64,000 nt of DNA from Alnus glutinosa (lineage: Eukaryota; Streptophyta; Magnoliopsida; Fagales; Betulaceae), in the NCBI RefSeq assembly GCF_958979055.1, contig NC_084896.1:24190501-24254500 (forward strand), written 5' to 3'. Both the position numbers and the translations under genes were made by a program. The first letter of the stretch is position 1. Each line of letters begins with the position of its first letter. Under the pieces are notes generated by a model, which was given only the letters and a program-made list of their open reading frames with translations, made no database searches and was not told the origin of the DNA. Below are positions 1-12,400 of the stretch, piece after piece.

Positions 1-1239
1 ATTTGATTGATAAACAACATTATTGGGAATTGATTGATGAAGAATTACAGTAATACATTAATTACTTGGAGATTATGGTCGCCTTAATACCATGATTAAG
101 AATCTTAATTAAAATGCCTTCTGTTCGTATTAAATGCAAGATTGCTTTTGGATTCAGATGCTCTCTGTGGATCTCTCAAATTATTTTTTATTTTTTAATT
201 TTCTGAATGATGCCTGTCCGTTCATTTGAATGGAAAAGGGATTTCCTAAAAATAAAAGAATGGAAAAGAGGGAGGTTGACCGTTGACTGTTGACCCATTT
301 GGCTTTGTGTCGGTGGGCTGTGGTGGAGTTTTTTAAAACATTCTTAATAGCTTATCTATATCTTAATTTAAAATAATTAATCAAAACTTATTTTATTTAG
401 TTTAATTAATGAATTTTAAAATATACTATTCATCCTATTATTTATTATTAAATATACATATATATTTTTTATTACTTTTTTTATGTTCATATTTTTTTGG
501 TTATCACAATTAGATGAGATATTTATGGAATTTTCTTTTATTTTTTCTAGTACTTTGATTATTTATTATAGCCTAAAAATAAAAATAAAAATAAGTTTAT
601 TGAAAGTGCTGTCACAGATATTTAAAGTACACGTGGGACTAAGAATAGTCGTCATCCAAAGAGCAATATGATTATTGCAAAAGAGTTGAATATCATGTGC
701 TATATTTATTTTTAGTGACACAGATTTAATTTTAAGTTTTTTTTTTATATATAAAATAATAAAAAATTTATAATATATGTATTATCAAAAAAAAAGTTAA
801 CGCATTTAGTTCTTGTTTTTATGGGAAAACTTTACTTAATCATTCCTAAACTTGCATGACATTTGTAATTATCATTTTAAAGTTCGAAAACTTTTAATTT
901 AGTATATTAACTTTCAATTTTTGCAATGTCACCTATATGTTAGGGTTTGAGATTCAATTAGAGGACAAAATAAGTGAAATTACCTTTATACCTTTGATTT
1001 TTTTTTTTACAAATTTACCCTTAATTAAAATTAAAAATTAAAAGAATGGTATTTTGATAATTTTGAAGGCATTAGTTAAGATTTTCCAATATTATAAAAA
1101 ATTAAAAATTTAATACATTAAATTGAAAGTTTTTAAATTTTAGAAAGAAAATTAAGTTTAATACATTAAATTGGAAAATTTTTAAATTTAAAAAAAAAAA
1201 ATTACAAAAATAATAGAAATTCATTAGTTTTAAAATTTA
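1..1239. other. AT-rich intergenic flank, no gene seen
   Basis: Very AT-rich sequence with long A and T runs and no reading frame that looks like a protein. Between about 810 and 1200 there are repeated phrases of the type 'aatacattaaattg', which look like the decayed arm of another short inverted-repeat element, but I could not find clean ends. The last nine bases (1231-1239) are the left target duplication of the MITE that follows. Confidence 0.6.
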
Positions 1240-1994
1240 GGGTTAAATACTCTATTGGTACCTAAGTTTTAAGCGTTTTTAAATTTAGTACCTAAGTTTT
1301 CATTTGTATCATAGGTGGTACATGAATTAAGGGTAAAAACCCATTTAGTACATTTGTTAGATTTTCCGTCGTTATGTGTCAAATAAAAAAATAAAAAATA
1401 ATAATAAATCATTAAAAAATAATAATTTTTTTTTTTAAAAAAAAAAAAGGAAAAAAAGAAAAGAAAATGGGTGGCTGAGCCACCCTTTGGCCATGAAAAA
1501 AAAAAAGAAAAAAAAAGATAGGTTTTGGCCATTGGAGGTGGCGAACCATCCCATAAGCAAACCCTCAACTTTTTTTTTGATGGATTTTGGCCATTGGGGA
1601 TAACCAAACCACCCCATAGGGCCAAAACCTATAATTTTTTATTTTTTTTTTCTTCTGCCATGAGCCACCCCTCTTCTTTTTCTTCTTCTTCTTTTTTATT
1701 TTTTTTTTTTTTTTTATTTTTTTTTATTTTTTTTTTTTTTTTATTTTATCAATTTTTTTCTTTTAAATTTTATTATTTTTAAAGATTTTTTTTTAATTTT
1801 TTCTTTTATATAGTGCCATATGTCAACCTCAACGGTTGACACGTGACAAGCCGTTAAAATTTAGATAGAAAATCTAATAGAGGTACTAAAATGGGTTTTA
1901 CTTATTACTCAGATACCACTTATAATATAAATAAAAATTCATGTATTAAATTTAAAAATACTTAAAACTCAAGTTGCAATAACATATTTAACCC
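1240..1994. mobile_element. Mutator-type MITE with long inverted arms
   Basis: The left end starts GGGTTAAATAC and the right end finishes with its complement, ATTTAACCC. The inverted similarity runs inward for more than 100 bases on each side (phrases such as 'acctaagttt' on the left against 'aaactcaagt' on the right). The nine bases TAAAATTTA lie directly outside both ends (1231-1239 and 1995-2003), a perfect 9-bp target duplication. Long inverted arms plus a 9-bp duplication are typical of Mutator-like elements. The middle is low-complexity and encodes nothing; reading frames through it are chance. A second member lies at 45152-45595. Confidence 0.8.
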
Positions 1995-2234
1995 TAAAAT
2001 TTAAAGCGAAGTTATTGCTATTTGCAATCCTTTTGGCACAATATATTTTTTTTTAGCCGGTCATGTAAATGTATTCGGAATTTTTTTTGTCACGAAAAAA
2101 AAAAGGATAAAAGGGAGACGGTGTCGTTTTTAACTTTTTATGACGATTTGCATTCATCACTCCCTTCAACCACTCTAAAGCGAAACATTCTCGGCGGAGC
2201 CAAAGTAGGGTAACTCACAGACACCGCAAAGACG

Positions 2235-5200
2235 ATGTCGTTGAAGTCAGTGTTCGACGCCGGAGAAATCAGAGCGGAATTCGAAAAGGCCGGCATAAAC
2301 CCTAGCTTCATCCCCCTCATATGGAAGCGCGTGATCGCCTCCAACACCGCCATCGAATGGGACCAAATCCCATCCCTACCCTCCGCCGCCTACCCTCTCC
2401 TCCACTCCAGATTCAAACCCCTCACCTCCTCTCTCCACTCCCTCCTCCACTCCTCCGACCTCCTCACATCCAAGCTCCTCATCAAGCTGAAGGTCCCTCT
2501 CTCTCCATAATTGTAATTTTATTTCATATTCACCAAAAAAAAAAGAAAAGAAAGAGGTTTCTGATCTAATTTGTTTGGTTTTTAGAATGGGTCACTTGTG
2601 GAGGCCGTGATCATGAAGTACGACACGCGTTTGGGGACGTACAACGGCAAGCCCCGCCAGGGCGGGCCCAGGTCGACCCTGTGCGTTTCGTCCCAGGTGG
2701 GTTGCAAAATGGGCTGCAAGTTCTGCGCCACGGGGACCATGGGTTTTAAGTCCAATCTCTCATCCGGAGAGATCGTCGAGCAGTTGGTTCTCGCTTCTCG
2801 TGTCTCGCCTATACGCAATGTCGTTTTCATGGTAACCATCTTTTCGTGTGTATTTTTGAATTTAGTTCTTCGTGGCTTTGGTAATTCTGTTTGGTTGTGT
2901 GGTTTAGGGAATGGGGGAACCGTTGAATAACTATACGGCGTTGGTAGAAGCAATTCGTGTGATGACAGGACCGCCGTTTCATTTGTCGCCGAAGAGAATT
3001 ACGGTCTCTACGGTAATGCGTTCCCCACAAACTTAAAAAAAAATACTCATTTTGATATTTTATGAAGCACATTTTCGCAAATTTCAACCGTTGTTTCCAA
3101 ATTAAATGGTCGAGATTTTTTCAAGTATTGGCATTTATGACGTTACTAATTTACTTTACTTTTTTATATTTAAAAAGTAATGAATGCTAATCTGATAAAT
3201 TCCAATAATTTAATTTGAAACCAACGTTTGGAATTGGAGGGAATTTTCATGATAGAATATCTTGATTCGTGTTGAGTAACTTATGTTTAGATAGAAAATC
3301 CCATAACACGTAGTGAGCTGTTTGTATTGCTCACCATTTGCTTATAACCATTTTGTATGGAGTTTTTAGAGGTGTAGTTATCCTGAATTTTTTTCCTTCT
3401 AAGAGTGGTCTTATTCATTGAAGAGCTACCTGTCACCAAAAGCATACAAATTCATTTACGTTAAGTATTTGAAAACAAGAGGGTATTTTTTGGGTTTGAA
3501 TTTTGTGTAGGTTGGGATCATTCATGCTATCAACAAGCTTCATAATGATCTGCCAGGTTTGAACTTGGCAGTTTCTCTGCACGCACCAGTTCAAGATATT
3601 CGTTGTCAAATAATGCCTGCAGCTCGGGCTTTTCCCTTGGAAAAGCTTATGGATACGCTGAAAGAATACCAAAAGAACAGGTAGGATTTTCTTTTTTGTT
3701 TTTGATACGTAAAGCTAGGAATTTGTTATAATACATTTTTTTAGACTTTACACTTGTGAAGCCAATTCAATGTCCGAGTATATCTCATTGTTTATCTTAA
3801 ATATTTAGTCAGCAAACAATTTTTATCGAGTACATTATGCTTGATGGGGTGAATGATGAAGAGCAGCATGTCCACCAGCTTGGCAAGTTGCTAGAGACAT
3901 TTCAAGTGGTAAGATCTTAATTTTTTCGTTCTTTCTTTCTTTTCTTTTTTTAATTTTTTTTTTTAATAAGTGGTGAGCTCTTAAATTGGAATGACCAGCA
4001 TATTGAAAATTTCCAAGTTTTAATCATGCTTTGAACACTATTTGTGTAATTTGGTGTTTATGTGGTCCATTGAGTAGATTCGGAACTCAAGACAACGTCA
4101 GTGGATGTATGACACACCTGAATTTTTTTTTTGATTGCTTGCTGAAATTATGGGCACAAATAAGATTGTTAAGTAAAAAGAGATACTTGCAAAGAATGGT
4201 TTAGCGGCCCAAGGAAAAGCGCTACCTACATTTGCGCTATCATCCCAAAAGGACTAGTCAATTTGGAGCTTCCCTAAAATCTCTTATAAAGCTTAGTTTC
4301 ACCTAATAACTAGCCAATGTAAAACTTATCACTTATGACTACTTTATAAACCACTCACTCGGTGGGCTACTCCTCATCTTCCCAATGTGGGACTTGGGTG
4401 TTACAAACTCCCTCTCTTAAACCTCTGACGTCCTCGTTAGAGTCACGTCATGCGGTGCTTCAATATCACATGGCCTGATGTTACAACCTGGCTTTGATAT
4501 CATTTGTAACAGCATAGAGAAAAGCGCTAGCCACATTTGCACCATCACCCCAAAATAAATAGTCAATTTGGAGTTTCCCTAAAATTCATTATAAAGCTCA
4601 GTTTCACTTATTAATTAGGCAATGTGGGAGTTAGCACTCATGGGCTACGTCATGCGGTACTCCAGTCCCACATGACCTAATGTTACAACCTGGCTTTAAT
4701 ACTATTTGTAACGGCCCAGAAAAAAGTGCTAGCCACATTTGCACTATTACCCCAAAATGAATAGTCAATTTGAAATTTCTCTAAAATCCCTTATAAAGCT
4801 TAATGTCACTTAGTAACTAGGCAATGTGGGAGTTAACACTCATAACTATTTTAATAAACCACCTACTTTATATGGGCCACTCCTCATCTTCCCAATGTGG
4901 GATCGAAGTGTTACAAATGCAGTTGTGGCTTTGCTAGATTTCAATAGCTTGCCTTGATAAATTAGGGGAATTGTTTAAAGCTGGTTCTGTTAAACGACCT
5001 AATGTTTCGTCTCATTCATGATATTTTACTTACAATTTCATCAAACGACTTCTTATACTAATATAAATCTTGTTGCCTCAATAGTGTAGTCAATGGGCCT
5101 TTCCAATTTTCAGTCATACCCTTTTTTCTAGTACATTTTTATAACCAATCAATATATATATATAGTTCAATCAAATGGACCTGCTTGTGATTGTGTTAAA

Positions 5201-6796
5201 ATTCTCATCCGAGAATGAAGCTATTGATTTACATTAACCACTGACGTAATTGGTGTAAGAGTTAGAAAGAAAATGATATAATATAACATCTATACAATTA
5301 ATTATTAGATTCTTTTTAGTAGCTATCCAAGACAGTTCTTCTATAATTAGTTTGGATCTTAGGTAAATGCTAAATTAAATCTCCTAAGGAGCATGGAATT
5401 CTAACTATTACTCAATAATTAAAATGACCTAAAGGACACCCCAGGTTAATAGTACTCTACATTGGGGTGAGCACCAACCCTCTCGAGTTGGTGTCGGCCG
5501 GATTCCGACAGCCAAACTGAAGGGGTCGTTAATTGGAATTTGGCCACTGGCCCCCGAATTGACCACCCCTGTGGCTAGACCAAGCTGAATCGACAGGGGT
5601 TGATTGGTTTCAGTTTGGGCGTGTCGGTGATGTCGTGGGGAGGCAAACAACATCAAACCTGCATGGCTGAGCTCCTCTCACTCTATCTGGTGGCTGAGTT
5701 CTAGATTTGCACGGCCGAGTTCCACTCTCGTTGGTGGCCTAGTTCTAGATATGTATGGCCGAGCTCAGCCTCAACGGTGGTCGAGTTCCCCTCTCTCTCT
5801 CTCTCTCTCAACTTCTTGTCCCTGTTCTAGAAGGTGATGAGGTGTCCCTATGTGTTGTCCTATGGTAAGGTATCCATATGAGGTGTCCCCTATGAGTTGT
5901 CCTATGGTAAGGTGTCTATTTTCCACAATATTGTATTTGTTCCTATATATTCCAATGGATTGTGAGGCTGGAAAGATAGATCTTGAGCTTCTCTTTTGTG
6001 AAATACACTAATCTTGACATAGCTCATCTTGTTTTTTAAGAAAAACATTTAAAAAGGTCTATTCCCCGCACTGGGGTGGGCCGGTGGGGGGCTAAAGGGG
6101 CCAGTCGGTCAGTTAGGGGCCGGTATACCGAGCCTTGTCAGTAGGAAACTTTGCCTACCAACGCTGACCTGCCATTGGTCGTTGACCAACCCAATTGGTC
6201 GGTAGGCATTCGGCAGGGTTGGCAGGTTGGTTGGCCAATGCATATCCCTACTTCTAATAAACTTTTGGCTTAAATGCTTGCATTACTACCTGGGATTACT
6301 GAAGGGTTTTTTTGCATTACTACCTGGGATTACTGAAGGGTTTTTTTTTTTTTTTTAAGAGCACATTTGATAATTTTCTTGAAGGCTAGTTTCTGGAATG
6401 CCTTGGCCATGCATGTAATTAGTAGTTGACCTATTTAATGGTTAAGCAGTAAATGGCATCATTTATGCAAATATGTGTTCGAGCTTTATCACTTTATATG
6501 CTCTTAGCCGTTAATAGTCTTTGACATAGATATGGCTGTCCTTATTTTTGCAGGTTGTGAACTTAATACCTTTCAATCCAATTGGTACTTTGAGTCAATT
6601 CAAAACTAGTTGCGACCAGCGGGTATCAAGATTTCAGAAAATTCTCAGGGGTACCTATAACATCCGAACAACAGTCCGTAAGCAAATGGGTCAGGATATA
6701 AGTGGTGCATGTGGTCAGCTGGTGGTTAACCAACCTGATAAGAGGTCTATTGAGAATGCAAGTCTCTTAACTGACATTGAAGATCTTCATCTTTGA
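2235..6796 (+). CDS. RlmN-like radical SAM RNA methyltransferase, six exons
   Basis: Exons: 2235-2492, 2586-2831, 2908-3012, 3511-3680, 3809-3908, 6554-6796. All have GT-AG borders and join in frame to a 373-residue protein, about the size of bacterial RlmN. The radical SAM cluster motif CKMGCKFC supplies C126, C130 and C133. C119 (in LCVSSQVGC) and C346 (in GACGQL) match the two catalytic cysteines of E. coli RlmN (C118 and C355), so the enzyme looks intact. The family uses S-adenosylmethionine and a 4Fe-4S cluster to methylate C2 of adenine in RNA, by a ping-pong mechanism in which one cysteine carries the methylene group. The N-terminal 86 residues are the family's accessory region; I see no clear organelle transit peptide, so location is open. 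Substrate (rRNA or tRNA) cannot be told from sequence. The last intron (2.6 kb) is swollen by transposon remnants. Confidence 0.93.
4199..4915 (-). mobile_element. TRIM-type LTR retrotransposon remnant (three LTR copies)
   Basis: Three related blocks of about 200 bp (about 4199-4405, 4505-4610 partial, 4707-4915) begin near TGTAAC and end near GTTACA. Between them lie two short spacers that each carry, on the minus strand, a match to the initiator-Met tRNA primer site (a TGGTATCAAAGCC-like string; plus-strand positions about 4490-4503 and 4691-4704). Tiny LTR elements of this build without coding sequence are called TRIMs. The LTR-spacer-LTR-spacer-LTR order suggests recombination between two copies. 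It lies antisense in the last intron of the RlmN-like gene. It is a broken fossil; the divergence of the blocks suggests it is old. Confidence 0.72.
5462..6250. mobile_element. Non-autonomous hAT-like element in intron
   Basis: The left end reads TTGGGGTGAGCACCAACC. The right end reads GGCCAATGCATATCCCTA, whose complement TAGGGATATGCATTGGCC resembles the left end. TAGGGGTG-like ends are common in plant hAT relatives. The inside is unusually GC-rich for this window (phrases such as 'gccggattccgac' and 'ggggccagtcggtc'), includes a CT microsatellite near 5798-5812 and a twice-repeated 'gtcctatggtaaggt' near 5848 and 5901. The flanks show at best an imperfect 8-bp duplication, so the family assignment is tentative. 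Confidence 0.5.
6278..6345 (+). repeat. Tandem duplication of a 34-bp unit
   Basis: The phrase beginning 'ttgcattactacctgg' occurs twice, starting at 6278 and 6312, each followed by a T run. It sits just right of the hAT-like element in the last intron of the RlmN-like gene, about 200 bp before the last exon. Confidence 0.75.
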
Positions 6797-7588
6797 TGTA
6801 GCCAAAATCATTTCAGGTGAGAGAGATCTCTTCTCAAGCAAAAAATTCTGATCTCCTTCAATTTTATTCAATTTGATCAAAAATGGAATATTTTTTTTAG
6901 CCCTCCAGAATTGTTGAATTTTGATTTGTTTGTATGAAATGGGTTTGTAATAATTGTCTCAATTTTGTGGATACAATACGGTATTTGATGTTATATGTGT
7001 GTCATTAATTATACACCCATTCATACAAAATTACAATATCAAACCATAGCTTTGCGAATATTTTCACATTCTCATAAATATATGCTCTCACGGACACTCA
7101 TGCAGAGATTTCTGAATTGGGGAGTCAATTGACGGAAAACAATTTAAAGGAATACAGTATGCCATGTCTGATTTTACTTGTACTCTCTTATTTCATCTCT
7201 CTGTTTTGTTCTTGGTGATAGGCTTGACAATAGACCGAAAATTTAGCCGCCATGACCGCTACACATGGTGGAGTCCTTCGATGGACGATTGCAGAAGATC
7301 GATCATCTTTAGCCAAGCATGTTTTAAATGGTGTTGGTGATTCTCTGTCATTTGCAGACAGGCTCGGTGGTGTTAAGAAATTCAAAATGGTTCATGAATT
7401 AACTTTGAGGTTGAAGGGTTTCCTGTCAATTTCTGATTGGGCAGCGTGGCTTCTCAAAAGTGGGTTATATATAACAAGCTCTTGAATTCACCGCAGCCCA
7501 ACCTCATCTTTACTTGCATTTGGATTCATAAGAATTCCGTTATTTGCCTTTTGTAAATTTTGTGTGCGTTTAGTAGATTCTAAGAGCT

Positions 7589-7596
7589 TTAAATAT

Positions 7597-7646
<50 letters not shown>
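7589..7646 (+). repeat. (GA)n microsatellite
   Basis: About 29 uninterrupted GA units, downstream of the RlmN-like gene. Confidence 0.9.
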
Positions 7647-7650
<4 letters not shown>

Positions 7651-8084
7651 AACATATGAGAAAGAAAGAAAATGTCTTAAAGTGTTGCTGCGGCCGAGAA
7701 AATCATTTTCAATCGAAAAACAAATTCGGAAAAATTAGTGGTTTGTTGTTTGAAGCGGTTGTGCATTGTATAAAATGAATGAGGCAGGAGTGTCATTGGA
7801 GTCAAACTGCAGGAAAAGGGTGAGTGATTTTAAATGCTTAATTATGTTTTTAAATATTACTTTTTCATTTATTTTGCTTTGAAATTACTTGTTTTTCTTT
7901 TCTTTTTTCAAAACACGCAAACTACTAAACCGAACGGATACTTAGATATTTTGATAAAACGTTTAACCCTTCTACCTAAAAGGAAGGTCGTTTCCCCCTT
8001 AAAACAGTGGAAATTGTAGTCCGATAACAGATGTAAACGTTATTGAGTTTGAATGGAATGCTTACTTTTGATCCGGCCTATTGG

Positions 8085-8690
8085 GTAGGGGTGACAATTC
8101 GTGTTCTTGTGTTGGGTTTTGGTTGTATGAAAATATGGGTATAGAATTATATGGGTCAATCTAAACTCGTCTCTTTAATTAAATTCCCTCAACCCTGACA
8201 CAGCCTATTCAAATAGGTGGATAACCCGACTTGACCCGTATAACCTATTTAATAAACAAGCAGTGTTGAGTTGGCCTGACTTAACCCGTATAACCTGCTT
8301 AATTAAAAAAAAATTTAACTATTGAGTATGAAAATCTCATTTTATACAAACACATTATCATTATAATTCCTCATTATTGAATATGTAAATGAATTATACT
8401 ACCAAAATTATATCTTTACATTTGGGGATTAGACAGAATGGTAATTTTTTGTCTTGGACTTTAGGGTTTAAATTTTTTAATGGATTTTTTTTTTAAAAAA
8501 AAATGTTATAATTTATACAGGGTTATGTGGGTCATCTATAAGTTAAGCGAGTTTACCCGAAATTGACCCTTTTATTAATCGTGTTTAATCTGGTAAACCC
8601 GATTTAACCCAAATTCTATTTTACTAAATTTAAACTCGTTAATTTCATGTTGAGTTTTCAAATTGTGTAAAAAACTATCGGTACTACAGT
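8085..8690 (+). mobile_element. AGGGGTGACAATT-end element, copy 1
   Basis: Starts TAGGGGTGACAATTCGTGTT and is rich in phrases such as 'aacccgtataacctg' and 'gacttgacccgta'. The same end and internal wording recurs at 28016-28270, 56427-56610 and 61813-61957, where the opposite end reads AATTGTCAACCCT or AATTGTCACTCCT. The shared ends AGGGNTGACAATT define one terminal-inverted-repeat family in this window. No protein is encoded. The right border of this copy is unclear. Confidence 0.55.
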
Positions 8691-9407
8691 ATTTGGCCTA
8701 TTTGGTTGGGATATAATAGAGGCAACCCATTTCAATCTCATGTTGATAAGATACACAACCAGCAAGTCAACTCAAGTTTAAGGCAAATAAAACCCTAAAA
8801 TCTGTTTTGCAAGTGAATATGTTTATGGGAAGCCACTACTGTTAATCCAACAACCAGCCTATTAAGAGCTCCAACCTAGGAGGCAACTTGTTTGTTTGCA
8901 ATTCAGAATCTTCTACCATTTGAAAGAAGCAGAACTTACAAATCATATTTCATGTTCTATTTCATCCCTATTCCTTTTCCACCAATGCGCTTGAATAGGG
9001 TCATGCAAAATTTAATCTCACAAATTGAATAAGCCAATTTTAAAAATGAGCTGAATCACAGGGTAAGGCTGCCGAGCTCAAACAGCCTGTGACTCTGCTT
9101 AACCTGCCTCATTTACAGAACCACGTGAAAAGATTCTAAGATCAACTATATACAGCATCAGAACTACAGCTTCTTCTAAGGTGGAAGCCCTAGCAGAAAT
9201 AGTATGGTGAGTCATATTGGAAATATAACAGTAAACAGACTGGAGATTGAATTCGGTAGGTGATACAAACAGTAAAAGTCATGAAAAGAAAAAATAAACC
9301 AACCCTGCTCTTGAAATGTCCTGAATAAGCAAAATAGCTGGTGAAATTGACTCAAACCTTGACAAACATATTACACATCGCGTATGCAGATCAAAACCTG
9401 ACTACTA

Positions 9408-12400
9408 CTACGAAGCCAAGAGTGCTTCCAGCTTTGCAATTTGATCATCTTCATTTTTTGGGGTCGGACTTCCACTTGCGTTATACAAATCATGTTTCCA
9501 CTTCTCAACACGAGTCCCACCATTCTGATACCCTTGTCTTCCATTGATTCTATCTCTTCCCCTGTAATTTCCCCCACCACCGCTACCGCCGTACCTTTCT
9601 CTGGACAGAAAGCCATCCCTATGTGCTTCTCCCCTCTTTGGTGGTAATCTGTCTCCGACCGATGGCTTCTCAGGTCTGTCCAAATGGCGGGGGTTGCGAC
9701 CTCTTTCCTCCCTTCTTTCACTTCCTTCCACAGAGTAGTCGGCATGGCTTGATTTTACCATCTCTGTTTCTGCTTTCTTAGCATTTTCAAAATCCACTGA
9801 AATCTTCTTCTCCTGAAATGCGGGTCTTTTCTTTGCAGGTGCAAGTGGATCATCTTTTTCGAGGAAACGATCATGGCGCCAGACACTGCTGTCATCCTGC
9901 TTAGCCTGTAATTTCTCATCTCTTCGCTGTGCATTATAAGTTGTCTTGTTTACTGCCCTTTCGTCATCCTTTGAATCCCTCCATCCGCGCTCTTTAAAAC
10001 AAAGGAACAGCAAATGATAAATGGCAAACATTCAATAAGCTTCCAACCATAACAGGGAAATAAAAAAATTGATTAATCTTTCAAGGATCATTAGCAGTGG
10101 TATTTAGAATGCAAATTTTATGCATAGAATGAAGAATGATAGAGCCCAAAGAAGCAGGTAAACTTCAAGTCGTGAGATAGCAATGATGCTTGATCAACGT
10201 TGAGCTTCCTAATTGAATAACACCCCACTTAGATAACAACTCTAACATTCCCGCTTAGAGGTTCTAATGAAAGCAACTGGGTGGTTAGTCTAAATCCTTC
10301 TTGTTTAGCAGACTATCAAGAGGTGACTTCAATGAAAGCATTCTTTTTGGTGATAGGAAACACTGACAAGATGAGTGGTTTGACTTACCTCTGAAAAGGT
10401 TTTCATGACAAACAGATAATAGATCTTTAAAGGTCAGTTAGCACTTAAGATACCATTAACTTGAAAATTAATCATAGGATAAATGCGGGATGTGGAAAAA
10501 AAGGAATGAAGAAAGTAGCATATCTCTATCTACATCACATGCATGCAGACACACATAAACACTCATTAATAAACACACACATAAACACTCATATTAATAT
10601 TCATAGACTTTTAGGTGTGTGTGTGTGTGAGTGTTTATGTGTGTGTCTGCATGCATGTGATGTAGAAAGAGATAAGCTACTTTGTTCATTACTTTTTTAA
10701 GGCTCCTTTGAGAGTGCTATTCTTTGTTTGGTCAGCTGCCATGGGGAAGATCCAAACCATATATAATCTTAGAAAGTGATATCACATTGTGGTTGAATAG
10801 TGTTGTATGTGTAAGAATAGTTGGGAGTCAATGGACCACCTTTTACTCCATTATGAGATGGTTTGTGCCCTTTGGAATGCCTTTTCCAGCCTTATAGGGT
10901 TGGCTTGGGTTATGCCTAGTCAAGTAGTAGACCTTTTGCCCACTGGAAATGGCTACGTGGTAGGCTTTGGAATATTGCTATGTGGAAGATGGTCTCATCG
11001 TGCTTTATGTAGTGTCTTTGGAGGGAAAGAAATGATGTTTTGAAGACCATGAACGGATGATGAGGAAGTCAAAAGAATTTTTTCTTTAATACTCTTTACC
11101 TACGGACAATTGCCTTCGACTCAAATATTTCTAGTTTTCATGTTTTTCTTGAGCTTTTTTTTTTTTTCCAGTTAGGTGTTTCTCTTGTATAATTCTTGTG
11201 TACTTGGATTGCGCCTCTTGCACTTTTTAATAAATTGTGTTTACTTATAAAAAAATATATTTCTCATAGACTCTTAAGCATACCAGATGCCCTCTTCAAT
11301 ATAATGAAGTATACTCTATATTTGATAATACCATAATGATACAACCAACCAACTTTGTTACTCGAAAAAGTTATCATACCAGAACTAATTTCAATGTGTG
11401 GACATGTATAAAAAAATCAGGTCAGAAACAATTGCATGCATGATTGATTTGAATTAGTGTAACATGGTAGTACTATAATATGAATAAAGAAAAGCAGATG
11501 CAGCCAATCGTAAGGGGAAAAGCCCAAACAATTGAGGGGGCTTCGCAGACAGCCTTGAAGATATATAGGAACTCACCACTAGTAGCTCTGCGACCAATGC
11601 TTCGACCAACTTGCGAAGCATTACCACGTTCATCGTGCTGTTATAAGACATGCACAGGCAAGCCTAAGATTGTTATATACACGGAGGCACTTGAAGGCAC
11701 GGGGCTGAACAAGAATCCCGCTACATTGCACAGAAAAATGTTTTGCATACACTGAATAACAACCAAGTAATCAAACTCAACAAAGTACTGCTGCTTTATC
11801 GAACAGTCATCTGTAGTTGGAAAAAACTTTCTAAGCCATCCTGGAAATGTAGCTCAGGGCATTTTACAGGCTGCATGCATATAGAGATGCATTAAAACGA
11901 CCACAATTCTAAGCTGCCCCAGGGTGTGCAATGTAACATGGACATTTCATTAGTGTTCTCAATTAGAAAAATCCATTCAACATAATAAGCTTCCATTTAG
12001 TTTGACATTATAATAGTTGTAAAAAGAAATGCATAAATTCCTTTCTGCCTTTATATTTGCTCTGCACAGGTTTTTGAATTTATTTCATTTTGGTCCACAA
12101 AAAATATTTTTTAGTGGTGATCTACCATTACAATCTGGGCATCCACCATAATAATAACCATATGAGCTCATAGAAAGTAAACCTAGAGAGATAAGGAAAT
12201 CAACAACTTATTAGTCTCCCCACCATATTCTCTACAAGAAAAGACTACACATCACTGACATTCACAAGTTAGTAAATTAGACCCCTTACCCCTAGCATGG
12301 AGGGTGGATAGAAATCACCTACACAAAGCCATTAGTTGCTCAGTGTCAGATGACCGTGGTGATTAAAGACCTAAAAAATATTATATCCATGAACTATAAG

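Larger units (their letters stand above)
6797..9407. other. Convergent intergenic region between two 3' ends
   Basis: The space between the RlmN-like stop codon and the stop codon of the minus-strand gene at 9408. The first 700 bases are probably RlmN-like 3' UTR and may contain a spliced intron (a donor-like 'caggtgag' near 6816 and acceptor-like sites near 6899 and 7222). A 77-codon open frame at 7252-7485 resembles nothing I know and is best taken as untranslated. The rest holds a GA microsatellite and an AT-rich terminal-repeat element listed separately. Confidence 0.55.

Noticed and set aside
1269-1782. Open frames of 60-118 codons on both strands
   Set aside because: Phenylalanine and lysine runs produced by T and A homopolymers inside a MITE; no conserved motif.
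7252-7485. 77-codon frame after the RlmN-like gene
   Set aside because: No family resemblance, lies in the likely 3' UTR, no clear promoter. Kept only as a note.
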